From a virus: a stretch of 54,312 nucleotides of DNA. The notes below the pieces were generated by a model that did no database searches, had not been told where the DNA came from, and was given only the letters and a program-made list of their open reading frames with translations. Numbering within the stretch: the stretch's first letter is position 1; each line of letters begins with the position of its first letter. Both the position numbers and the translations under genes were made by a program. The DNA lies in the IMG/VR virus record IMGVR_UViG_3300020474_000020, positions 1 to 54,312 of that record, one strand, 5' to 3'. Positions 6,902 through 16,000 of this stretch are shown in pieces.

Positions 6902-9550
6902 TCACCATGTATTTATTTGTACTCTTTTCCAGCTATTTGCGGCTACACAAACATAAATATAATTTGCATCCCACCTAATTTGACCCGGAGTTCCCGCAGT
7001 TCCTGTAGTTGCTATAGTCCCTTGTAGTGGCATATTGCCAGAAACACTATCTATCATACCAGATGTGTGTACAAGATCTGTGTCTAAAGCTATAGATGAT
7101 CCACTTTGTAATATCTCAAGAGCTTCTAACTGACCACTTACAGAGACCGTTGATGTGGGATGAGATGTTCCAATTCCTAATCTTGCACTTCCGCTGTCAT
7201 AAACAAAGTTATTAACATTTGCAAGACCTATAGCATTTCCATATCCAGATCCATCTATAAATGGTATGCCGCTAACATGGACACCTTGATCCATAGCCTT
7301 GATATCACCACCGCCAAGCTTATGTTTACCGAGCTGAACTAAAACACTACCATCAGTAGCTTCACGAACAACATAGCCAAGAGGAGAAGAATAATTAGGA
7401 ATTTCAGGAGAAGTGTTTGTATAACTTCCAGTAGCGGTCGGTGAGAGGAACAACTCGTCACCAGCAGTAAACGCTGCCGTATTAACACCACTAACTATTC
7501 CATAAGTAGTAACATATCCATAGCTATTATTTTCTATGTCGTGAGTAACTAAACCAACTACTTTAGAATTACTTTCAGAATTAGCTATAGCATACGCTAT
7601 AGTTGGCGCTGTGTTTGCATAAGATCCTGTAATTCTAACACCAGAACCATTCAAGATAGTAGAGCCAGTGCTATTATACACTCTTAAATATTCTTCTTGT
7701 CCTAATTGTTGTGCAACTTGAGATTCGTCATTATAGACAACTAGAGAGTGGCTAGTTGAATCATACCACACTCTACCTTCTGAGTGTGAAGGATGATTAG
7801 CTTGGGAGGTAAGGTTCAGATCCAAAACATTGTAAACACCACTGTCAGCAGTTATTACTCCGCTAACATCTAATGTGCTTTGGGGTATATCTGTTCCAAT
7901 ACCAATTCTATCTTCACTAGCATCTATTCTAAAAAGATTATCATTGCTAGCGCCTTCCATTCTAAGGTCTCTGTCAGCACCATTATCATTAAAAACAATA
8001 CCTACAGAACCAGCACCAACATCTAGAACACTAATCTGGCACTCTGCGCTATTACCTCCCCCTCTAATAAAAACATCAGAGCCATCTCTAGCACTTATAA
8101 AAGTATGAGTGCCACTACTAGCTATCATATAGTCAAGAGTACCAGCCATCTCCGTGTGTTTCATGCCAGCGTAAACAGTGCTAGCTGATAAAGCGCAGTC
8201 ACCAAGCATAACCCCGCTTCCATTTCTATCAGCAATTCTTATACAGTTACCGTCATCATAAACAATATCTACATCGTGTTCTGGCACTACACTGCTAGCT
8301 GCGGGCCTGTACTTACCAAGGGTAATGCCACTTTCATGTACAGAAATTTGGTGGTCATGTTTATTTCCTCCACCTCTAATATAAACATTTTTCATATCCT
8401 CTGCACTAATATATGTGTGGCTACCAGCACTCATAATCATGTACTCGTCGGCTGAGTCCATTTGAGTATGCTTTAAACCAAAATATGCACCCGGAGACGA
8501 CGCACTGTAAACACCGCTACCAACGACTAATTTAGTGCCTACTAGAATGTCTCCATTTCTAACGTCAAGTTTATAACCGTTTGATGGATTGTCAGTTCCA
8601 ATCCCAACAACCCCACCAGATTCATAAACACTACTAGCTCCTAAAGTATCATCATCGCTCCATCTAGCTAAATAGCTATGAACACCACTTGGCGTATCAA
8701 CCATCATTCCGCTTACCGCAGCTATATTTTCAGCATTGGTAACACCAGATGTCATTAATTGTCCAGAAATAAATATTAAATCTGGAACATCAGATAAAAC
8801 TAAAGTTCTAAAACTTGGTCTAGCAGGGGGACAACCAACTCCACATCCACTGGCAGGGCCAGCAAAAATTAATCCAGTATCTTGTGGCTTTAAAAATAAG
8901 TATTGATCTACAACTCCACTAAGTTCTATAACAGATTGTATATTTGCATCACCTAAAATATTTCTTTCAAAATGCTCCAGCTGTCTTCCACCAATATATG
9001 CAGGAGCAGTAGTTCCACTTGCAAATAATATGCCAGATACACCAGTGTGAATACCAGAAGTGTGAATGGTTGAAAATGCTGGAGTGCCACCAATATCAAT
9101 AGAAAAAGATGGATTTAGTTGATTGATACCTAGTCTATTATCAACACTGTTCCAAACAAAATTACTGTCATGACCAATCGTTTTATCAGAGAGCCAAAAT
9201 GTAACACCGCTTGATTTAGGAACAACTCCAGATAATGACATAACAGCATTAGTAGCTGGATAAGTGGAATAAACCTCTTTAGCTCCAGCACTAAATGAAA
9301 CTAAGTTATTACTATTACTACTAGCAAGGACGAATCTAGAAATAGTATCTGTTGAAGAGTCAGTAAATACCCCAGACCCCACTTCGTAATCAGTGCCATC
9401 AGTAGCGGCGTAAAATATTACATCGCCGTTGTCAAAACTAGATGCAAACGAACTAAAACCATTAATGCTTCCTTCTAATAGAAAAGCACTAGTTCCAGTT
9501 GTATACGAAAGCTCTTTAGTTCTATCTGCTATTTTAGGTGCTTGTGACAT
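6902..9550 (-). CDS. Large tail fibre protein, SG-rich, with internal duplication
   Basis: An 882-residue protein. The N-terminal 110 residues (DRTKELSYTTGTSAFLLEGS, then FSSFASSFDNGDVIFYA and VYSTYPATNAV) match the N-terminus of the protein at 11944-13014, so both probably attach to the same virion site. The body is rich in SG dipeptides with I/V neighbours (VSGI, GSGV, ASGT) and repeated D-x-R-LGI-x-x-P strands typical of trimeric beta-helical fibres. A unit of about 90 residues is duplicated (8020-8490). The C-terminus ends in YIYVCVAANSWKRVQINTW, a tryptophan-rich tip also common in phage fibres. Receptor binding is inferred. Confidence 0.7.
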   Translation of the reverse strand: MSQAPKIADRTKELSYTTGTSAFLLEGSINGFSSFASSFDNGDVIFYAATDGTDYEVGSGVFTDSSTDTISRFVLASSNSNNLVSFSAGAKEVYSTYPATNAVMSLSGVVPKSSGVTFWLSDKTIGHDSNFVWNSVDNRLGINQLNPSFSIDIGGTPAFSTIHTSGIHTGVSGILFASGTTAPAYIGGRQLEHFERNILGDANIQSVIELSGVVDQYLFLKPQDTGLIFAGPASGCGVGCPPARPSFRTLVLSDVPDLIFISGQLMTSGVTNAENIAAVSGMMVDTPSGVHSYLARWSDDDTLGASSVYESGGVVGIGTDNPSNGYKLDVRNGDILVGTKLVVGSGVYSASSPGAYFGLKHTQMDSADEYMIMSAGSHTYISAEDMKNVYIRGGGNKHDHQISVHESGITLGKYRPAASSVVPEHDVDIVYDDGNCIRIADRNGSGVMLGDCALSASTVYAGMKHTEMAGTLDYMIASSGTHTFISARDGSDVFIRGGGNSAECQISVLDVGAGSVGIVFNDNGADRDLRMEGASNDNLFRIDASEDRIGIGTDIPQSTLDVSGVITADSGVYNVLDLNLTSQANHPSHSEGRVWYDSTSHSLVVYNDESQVAQQLGQEEYLRVYNSTGSTILNGSGVRITGSYANTAPTIAYAIANSESNSKVVGLVTHDIENNSYGYVTTYGIVSGVNTAAFTAGDELFLSPTATGSYTNTSPEIPNYSSPLGYVVREATDGSVLVQLGKHKLGGGDIKAMDQGVHVSGIPFIDGSGYGNAIGLANVNNFVYDSGSARLGIGTSHPTSTVSVSGQLEALEILQSGSSIALDTDLVHTSGMIDSVSGNMPLQGTIATTGTAGTPGQIRWDANYIYVCVAANSWKRVQINTW
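8020..8490 (-). repeat. Tandem protein repeat in the 882-residue fibre
   Basis: Two successive copies of a unit of about 90 to 115 residues: YFGLKHTQMDSADEYMI, HTYISAEDMKNVYIRGGGN and HQISV in one, YAGMKHTEMAGTLDYMI, HTFISARDGSDVFIRGGGN and CQISV in the other. Boundaries are approximate. It is visible at protein level and is an old duplication, since the DNA differs. Confidence 0.7.
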
Positions 9551-9564
9551 TTAATTCTTCCGTA

Positions 9565-10575
9565 TTAGGTAAAGTTTTGAACAGTAATTGAAGCCTCCGG
9601 TATTACGCCACTTTGAAGTCCATACACAACTATGTCATTTCTTCTTGAATTAACAAATTCACCATTATCATTTCTAACAGCCAAGGTGAAGAAATCATCT
9701 TCTCTTACAACTATTGCTGGAGTAACTAAGTCCATACTCTGTGGTCCAGAGTTAGAAGTTGTGCCATTGCTGTGAGCAATAACTGCATAATTTGTATTAC
9801 CAGCACCTAAAAGGCCATCTTTGAAAAAGATTTTGTAGGTTCCAGCACCACTAGCATGAATAGCAGAGATGTTGTAAGAACTTGTTACGGCAATACCACT
9901 AAGCCCACTATCACTTAAAGAACCGTTAAGATATGCAGATCCATTAAAACTAACCCAAGCTAACGCATTTGTTTTAGCAGTATGGTATTCTGAATTGTCA
10001 TAATCAAACTTAAACTTAGTATAAGTATCTTCCATTCCACCGTGATTACCGCTACCAACGTGAATAACTTCTCCATACTTTGCAGTATCTGGATTGGTCA
10101 TAGAAAAATGCAATCCGTGATTGTCAGTCTCTAAAACTGTTGCTTCTCCACTATGGTTAATCCAGTTTTCAGTTACTCCACCTAAACCAAAATTACCAGT
10201 CATCATTCTTATTCCACTAACAGTAATATACTGAGTGTGTTTATCTCCCGTGTTTAAGTCAGCCAAGGTATCGTGACTAACATTACCACTGCCGGGATAT
10301 GGCTCCCATTGATATTTTTCTTCTGTAGATAAATGTGAAGTATTGTCAGTGTCAAAAAACAAACCACTGCCAACATCTATAATATTTTTAAATTTAACTA
10401 TTCCATTATCAAATGGATAAGTTGAAAAATCACCGCTAGCAGCAATTGGAACAATAGAGTCAATTATATCGACCATATTATGTCTAATGTCTAGTGCAGA
10501 AATAGCACCAGCATTGTTATCAGCTAGCTCTGAATTTATGGTACTTTTAAGATCTGTACTATTTTTTACTGACAT
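9565..10575 (-). CDS. Tail fibre/adhesin with DIRHN-type N-terminal anchor
   Basis: A 336-residue protein. Its first 45 residues (LKSTINSELADNNAGAISAL then DIRHNMVDIIDS) match the N-terminus of the 1065-residue fibre at 34614-37811, a probable shared attachment helix. A DTLADLNTGDKHTQYITVSG segment follows, a motif seen in many phage fibre shafts. The C-terminal half (YLNGSLSDSGLSGIAVTSS onwards, ending GLQSGVIPEASITVQNFT) looks like a C1q/TNF-like or jelly-roll tip with hydrophobic strands. The start has AAGGAG 7 bases upstream. The role in host binding is inferred. Confidence 0.65.
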   Translation of the reverse strand: MSVKNSTDLKSTINSELADNNAGAISALDIRHNMVDIIDSIVPIAASGDFSTYPFDNGIVKFKNIIDVGSGLFFDTDNTSHLSTEEKYQWEPYPGSGNVSHDTLADLNTGDKHTQYITVSGIRMMTGNFGLGGVTENWINHSGEATVLETDNHGLHFSMTNPDTAKYGEVIHVGSGNHGGMEDTYTKFKFDYDNSEYHTAKTNALAWVSFNGSAYLNGSLSDSGLSGIAVTSSYNISAIHASGAGTYKIFFKDGLLGAGNTNYAVIAHSNGTTSNSGPQSMDLVTPAIVVREDDFFTLAVRNDNGEFVNSRRNDIVVYGLQSGVIPEASITVQNFT

Positions 10576-10589
10576 TTTTGTAATCTCCT

Positions 10590-11108
10590 TTAATATCTAA
10601 AATATCCACCTCGATGGTCATAATCACTGTGAGTCCTAGAAACAAAATCACTACCGGGACTGTAAGGACCGAGAATAGCTTGACCAGCCAAGCTTCCTCC
10701 AGCAACATAATCGTAAACTAACTGATCGTATTTTTCACATAAGTCTTTATATAACATTGTAAGCGTAGTTGCTACACCTCTTAGGTCTATTGCAGATGGT
10801 CCATCTTTTATAGAAATTGCATTAGAAGCTTCTGTTCTCACCTCGCTACCAATTATAACACACGCGGTTTTAAGTGTTGTTAAATTTATGAACACATTAT
10901 CTTTAGGATCATCTGTAGGGTCTGGAGAAAGCGAACATTGTTCTACGTTCACCACATAATCATTAGCTAAATCCAAGTCTTCTGTCACCAACTGAGCAGC
11001 AACTAAAATAGTTGTCTCTAAACGCTTTACGGAATATTTGTAATTGGAAGGATCTACATCATTAACGATGTGTCTAACCATTGTTGAAATTTGGCCTTGC
11101 CACGACAT
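10590..11108 (-). CDS. Candidate head-tail adaptor (helical)
   Basis: A 172-residue protein, MSWQGQISTMVRHIVNDVDP then YKYSVKRLETTILVAAQLVT, mainly helical, with a LKTACVIIGSEVRTEASNA helix, an IKDGPSAIDLRG turn and a LYKDLCEKYDQLVYDY helix. Helix-turn-helix order with a short I-K-D-G link resembles gp6/gp15-type adaptors that bind below the portal, though the gene lies far from the portal here. The C-terminus is Gly/Tyr-rich. No ribosome site stronger than the average is needed to decide the start. An unrelated structural role remains possible. Confidence 0.45.
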   Translation of the reverse strand: MSWQGQISTMVRHIVNDVDPSNYKYSVKRLETTILVAAQLVTEDLDLANDYVVNVEQCSLSPDPTDDPKDNVFINLTTLKTACVIIGSEVRTEASNAISIKDGPSAIDLRGVATTLTMLYKDLCEKYDQLVYDYVAGGSLAGQAILGPYSPGSDFVSRTHSDYDHRGGYFRY

Positions 11109-11116
11109 ATTTGCAC

Positions 11117-11422
11117 CTATAAGTTACAGTGGGTTTTAAAATCATATATATCAGTATAGTATGTTCCACTTGGCAAAGCTATCTTTGCTTGAAGTTTGTA
11201 ATGTCCTGCCTCATCTAAATCGCCTGCTATTGTATCGTAATGAAATTTACCATCAGTGCCATCGCCTAAAAGAATGCCACTACGTGTAATAACTTCGTCG
11301 TCTGGTCTTTTAATATAAATAGTAATGCTGGAATTGTTAGAAATATCTACGCCGCTGCCCGTCTCCTGAACGGTCATCGAAAATCTAGTGCCAACATTAT
11401 CTACATGTATTTCGCTAGCCAT
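11117..11422 (-). CDS. Small Ig-like/BppU-type structural protein
   Basis: A 101-residue all-beta protein starting MASEIHVDNVGTRFSMTVQE, with ITIYIKRPDDEVITRSG, GTDGKFHYDTIAGDLDEAGH and YKLQAKIALPSG strands. This order of strands (bound-parameter strand, K-P-D-D-E turn, D-L-D-x-A-G-x-Y-K-L-Q-A) is what I recall from the N-terminal domain of BppU-like baseplate proteins and related small phage proteins. It is probably a single immunoglobulin-like virion domain. The start has AAGG at 7 bases, which lies inside the end of a preceding 20-codon ORF. Confidence 0.6.
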   Translation of the reverse strand: MASEIHVDNVGTRFSMTVQETGSGVDISNNSSITIYIKRPDDEVITRSGILLGDGTDGKFHYDTIAGDLDEAGHYKLQAKIALPSGTYYTDIYDFKTHCNL

Positions 11423-11426
11423 ATTT

Positions 11427-11489
11427 TTACCTTAGTAAAGTAATATCTTTTGTTCTAACTATATTTAAAATAACATTAACTGTTTTCAT
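11427..11489 (-). CDS. Possible 20-residue minigene
   Basis: MKTVNVILNIVRTKDITLLR, starting where the previous 56-codon ORF ends (overlapping TTATGA). No ribosome site is visible, so translation would depend on coupling. The product resembles the end of the preceding small ORF (LNIVRTKDI versus LNIIKTQDI), which suggests that both are remains of one frameshifted gene or a repeat of one beta strand pair. Weakly supported. Confidence 0.2.
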   Translation of the reverse strand: MKTVNVILNIVRTKDITLLR

Positions 11490-11656
11490 AATATTGCTGG
11501 ATTTTGTCTTTTTAGTTCTAGGATAATATCTTGTGTTTTAATAATATTAAGTGTGTGTGTTTTTGTACTTTTTAATGAAATATTTAAGGGGATTATACCG
11601 CCGTTAAAAAAATCCATCAAACCAGTTGAAAATGGAAATTGACTAAAAATAAACAT
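11486..11656 (-). CDS. Possible 56-residue small protein
   Basis: An ORF of 56 codons too short for routine calling. Its ATG at 11656 overlaps the TAA of the 81-residue gene by one base, so it could be translated by re-initiation; no ribosome site of its own is seen. The product starts MFIFSQFPFSTGLMDFFNGG, then turns into beta-like KSTKTHTLNIIKTQDIILEL. Without it, the 230 bases between 11423 and 11655 would be the longest gap within the structural block. Function unknown. Confidence 0.35.
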   Translation of the reverse strand: MFIFSQFPFSTGLMDFFNGGIIPLNISLKSTKTHTLNIIKTQDIILELKRQNPAIL

Positions 11657-11901
11657 TATACTTGCGGGTCCGTAATTACTGGGTTTGTTACTTGGTTCTC
11701 CAAAGTTTGTTTTAATAGGTCTAATTCATACTTTCTAACATTTTCGGATAAATATTCTCTTACAATCCTGTTGGCAAATACTGATTTGCTTTCTGGGTTG
11801 TCTAAACCATCCACCGTATCTGGCCTGTTGTAATTTACACATATAGCCTCAATTACCCGCTCGACATCCTGATCCGCTATCTCGACTGAAAATGTAGCCA
11901 T
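11656..11901 (-). CDS. Small conserved phage protein, unknown
   Basis: An 81-residue, mostly helical acidic protein: MATFSVEIADQDVERVIEAI, CVNYNRPDTVDG, then NPESKSVFANRIVREYLSEN and a C-terminal leucine-rich helix. I recognise the order 'FSVEIADxDVxRV... NPExKxxFANRxVREYLSE' from small proteins next to fibre and tail genes in many phages, but no function is known to me. The start is preceded by a GGTGAATT stretch and a GTGTATATTA motif 30 bases upstream. Confidence 0.65.
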   Translation of the reverse strand: MATFSVEIADQDVERVIEAICVNYNRPDTVDGLDNPESKSVFANRIVREYLSENVRKYELDLLKQTLENQVTNPVITDPQV

Positions 11902-11930
11902 AATTCACCTATATTCCTAGTTATCTAACA

Positions 11931-11940
11931 TAATATACAC
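11931..11940 (-). promoter_or_regulatory. Candidate late-promoter motif before the 81-residue gene
   Basis: GTGTATATTA on the minus strand in the 42-base gap between the genes at 11944 and 11901, 30 bases before the ATG. It would start a transcript covering the connectors and remaining fibres. Confidence 0.45.
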
Positions 11941-11943
11941 CAT

Positions 11944-13014
11944 TTAGTACAACTCATGTATAGACCCATTTTTGTCTTTAAATACCAATTTGTCATTATC
12001 TGAGCTGTAAAACAGGGATTTATTGGGAGCAGCCACATTTGCTACTTGCGTATCAAAAACCAACGACCCAGCTTTATCAACAGATAATAATGTATTTCCA
12101 GTACTATTCTTAAATTCTTGTAAATTAGAGGATTGGCCTAAAGCTGAATTTATCGTCAAAGGGACTTCTGTTGAAGAACTGTTATTTATGCTTACACCAT
12201 TGCTTTTAGCAACATATAATAAATTTGCACCCCTGTGCGTTATGAAGAAACCGTTCGTATAATTCATAATATAAAAATTATCTGTGTCTACCACATTGCC
12301 AATACTATCAATATCGCCATAAACATATCCGTTTGTGGGCGCATCTGCAAAAGCTGTACTATATGGTTTTAGTCCTAATTTCCAAGTTGGATCTGACTCG
12401 TCTGTTATGTGTAGTGCTACAATGTCATTATTGCTATTGTCAATATAAGCGTGGAATAAAGATCCTGCGGAACTTGAATAAAACTGAGCATCCTTTATAG
12501 AACCGCTTACGGCAAGGTTGCCATCAATATACAGAGTGCTATCTGAAGAGTCCCAAATAAAAGTGTCGTCTCCACCTATGGTATTCTCATCGCTCCAATA
12601 CGCAACATTACCAGTATTTCCAGAACCAATAAACGCTCTGGTTTGCACTAAACCATCTGGATAAGCTATACCGCTATATCTAGGAAGCAATCCAGAAACA
12701 TTACCATCGGGATTAACAAAAACAGAGTGGGTAGCAGGATATGTGCAAAAAACTGTAGAAACACCATCCAGATTAATTTTATTACCACTAGGATCTGTAC
12801 TAGTAAATATTAAATCTCTTGATAAAACGCCGTCATTAAAAGTCCCTAATCCAATTTCAAATCTTACATTATTTTCTATAGCGTAGAATGTTTCATTGCC
12901 ATTGCCGACACCACTAGCAAAAGATTGGAAGCCACCATAAGTATCATGTATGGTAACACTTCCAGAACCCTCTGTTAGTGATGTTTCTCGTACTCTGTCT
13001 GATAAATTAAACAT
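11944..13014 (-). CDS. Tail fibre protein sharing its N-terminus with the 882-residue fibre
   Basis: A 356-residue protein. The first 110 residues (DRVRETSLTEGSGSVTIHDT, then GGFQSFASGVGNGNETFYAI and TVFCTYPATHSV) are homologous to those of the protein at 6902-9550. After this anchor come SG-containing shaft strands (PRYSGIAYPDG, AVSGSIKDAQFYS) and a short C-terminus (LVFKDKNGSIHELY) of the kind that precedes a removable chaperone or ends a beta-helix tip. It is probably a shorter second fibre competing for, or alternating at, the same site. Inferred from the N-terminal match only. Confidence 0.65.
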   Translation of the reverse strand: MFNLSDRVRETSLTEGSGSVTIHDTYGGFQSFASGVGNGNETFYAIENNVRFEIGLGTFNDGVLSRDLIFTSTDPSGNKINLDGVSTVFCTYPATHSVFVNPDGNVSGLLPRYSGIAYPDGLVQTRAFIGSGNTGNVAYWSDENTIGGDDTFIWDSSDSTLYIDGNLAVSGSIKDAQFYSSSAGSLFHAYIDNSNNDIVALHITDESDPTWKLGLKPYSTAFADAPTNGYVYGDIDSIGNVVDTDNFYIMNYTNGFFITHRGANLLYVAKSNGVSINNSSSTEVPLTINSALGQSSNLQEFKNSTGNTLLSVDKAGSLVFDTQVANVAAPNKSLFYSSDNDKLVFKDKNGSIHELY

Positions 13015-13023
13015 AATAATCCA

Positions 13024-16000
13024 TTAAGTAGGTGGTGTATGTCCTATATTTTCATTTTCTAAGAAATTAATATAACCTCTTCTCATATCTTCCTTAACAT
13101 TTTTGTTTCCATCTTTGTAGAAGGTTTGTGATTCATAATAATTATTATGCCAATTATCTTCAGTCATTGCATAAGCAACTAAATCGCCGGAAGCTGTAAG
13201 ACTTATGTTGTTACATCTATTTCCTGTAAAAAATCTGATTTGACTATCCCAAGAACTAGCACTCTGTCCACTAGTCCATACGGAAATTATATAATGTCTT
13301 CGTTGATAGCCAAACCTTGCAGTAGTATTTGCCTCATAAGAATTCCTGATACTTCTTTCTGGACTTGCAATTGTCTCATCCCACTTATAGCCCCAAAGAC
13401 CTGCTATGACTGTGCCATCTTTATTAATCGCGTTGTCTATTAACAATGGGCTATACCTATTATTTTCATAGTCAATTTGGTTTATAAAGTCTTGGGTGTA
13501 GCCTATGTCTCTAAGTCTATCAAATTGCCAAGGGTTTTCCATAAAGAAATAGTTACGATATGCAAATCCACCGTTTCTTCTATAAAGTCCACTTCCAACA
13601 ACTATGCTATCTCCATCACCACTAAGTTCAAATGGTAGCGGTCTCGTAGCAAGTTTATCATTGCGTTTTTCCGTATTAACATTTTCAACTTCATGAAATA
13701 TTGATGTAATAAAATGAGGGCCGGGGTCAATTCCTTCAATTGTTGTCTCAAATAAAAGTGATCTTTGTTTATCTTTTTCCTTCAAGCTATAGTTATAATG
13801 CGAATCTGGGGTTCTTCTATATGGTGTATTAAACACATCAGCACGATGGAGCATTGTACCAGTTACGGGATGATAGATAGACGAAACCGAATCAGATGTT
13901 ATATCTCTACATCTTAAATATGCAACAACGTGACCCTGATTAGATATTGAAGTTGTTTTTATATCGCTCTTATAACCAAAATTAGCTGCTAGAGGCCCGT
14001 GGTCAAATTTTGTGTAATCATTCCAAATTATGCTACCCTTAAAATCTCGTAGTTTATTACCACCATGCTGACCACGAAGATAAGCATTTGGAGGATAATG
14101 GGTACTAAGGTAATATCTAGATTCATGTTGATTATACATCGTACTACGCTGACCCATATGAAAATCTTTTTTCTCCACTAAAACGCTTGAGTTAAAATTA
14201 TATGACGTATCTCCATTAGCGCTTAGAACAGAGCCACTATTTGCAATACGATAAGTAAGCATTGTATTTGTATATCTAGCAATTATCACTGTACCATTAT
14301 CTGCTATGCTTGGATCGTAATAGTTAGGCACATTTAGTTCTTTTTCATCAAAGTAGGTATAGCGATAAGATTCAGCACCAGAAGAATATATTAATCCACT
14401 ACCTTCGGTATATGGAAGGATACCACTTAGGTAAGCAAGTCTATCTTCATCAGCGCTTTTTCTTACCATAACGGGTCTAGTCTTAGTAAGATCTACAATT
14501 TCAATTTCACTACTTCTAGTAAAAAGATTGTTTACTCTCTCGTATCTTGGAATTTTATAACTAAATATAGCTAGAGTTCCACTTGAATTTACACTAGCTT
14601 GTATATCATCTATAGGATGATAGTTTTCAGAATGGACAATATTATATTCCGATTTAACTGCACCCAACACATCATAAACTTGTCCAAGTCCATAGTAAGC
14701 GTTATATCTTGGATCTTCTGTTTTGGTAGTGAACTGGTTTCCTCCACCCACTCCTGATATTGGAGGAGGATTGTTTAGCAATGTTTTACGCCGCCCTTCA
14801 CTGAGATTTTCATAAGCCGTATCACTAATAAAATCAGAATGCTGTGAATAATTACGGCAAAGTATAGTTCCCTTACCATTGTACAAAAATGTTGCCGCTG
14901 CTCCCGTTGGCTTTCTTGGATTCACAACTGCTATATTATGACCGGAAGCGTCCATAGAAAAGTTTCTTATTAAAGAATTATAGCTATCGTTGTCTTTATC
15001 AAAAGTATAAATCGTTCCGCTTGCAGGAATATGGTACTTCAAAGGCATTGGTCTTACGGTGGTGGTCGTAGTAGTTGTGGTAGTTGTAACTACAAAATTA
15101 TCAATTGCCACTTTTACATCATAGAAATCTACACCAACAACGTCTTTAGAATTTAAGCCCTCTTGCGAAACTGCCAGTATATTACCAGAAGCATTAAGAG
15201 AAATATCCGTTCCAAAAGTTGAAGCTCTTACGTCAGTATTTAAAGCTGCGTCCGATGTTAATCCTAATGCTTTAGGATTTGGTTCTCCAAATTCAGAAGC
15301 TAAATCATAATAAGATGCTTCATGCATGTCTGCATCAGGAGAGTACAAAAGTTCAAAGCATCCATGTTGAGCAGCACCTGAAAATTCTACTTGAGTATTA
15401 TATAATTTTAGTAAATCAAAATGATTAATCATGTAAGGGCTGTTGGTATTAGGTCTTCCGGGGTTAGAAAAAGCAACAATATTACCACTATTATTTATAG
15501 AAACTTTATTGTGAATGTGACAAAACTTAACATTACGATTAAAAACTCCATTGCCATAATCGTCCAGAACATCAGCATCATAAGGACCATTATCACCATA
15601 TTGTCTTTCTTGTAAAATAATAGGATCTCTACTATCTCGTGAAAAAGTTTTGACCCATTCGTTTTGAGATTGATTGAAAGCATGTATTTCTTGAAAATGA
15701 AAAGATTGACGACTGTGATTTCTGAATGCAACAGCTATAACATTTCCCGAATCGTTCATGTCATAATCAATATTAAAATAGTCTCTAGATAGGCTAAGAT
15801 GTTCGCTTAATCGTATTGAATGTTTATCGCCACTAGTAAAGTATCGTAGCTCATTAATTGAGCCTCCAACATCTTTAGCTCCAAGCATGTCCCATCGTTT
15901 GTCTACAGCATTATACTGCCAAACGTCTATGTAAAATCCATTTTTGTATTGAAAATCTCTACCGCCATCAACAGATAAATTTGTATTAGATCCAAAAGCT

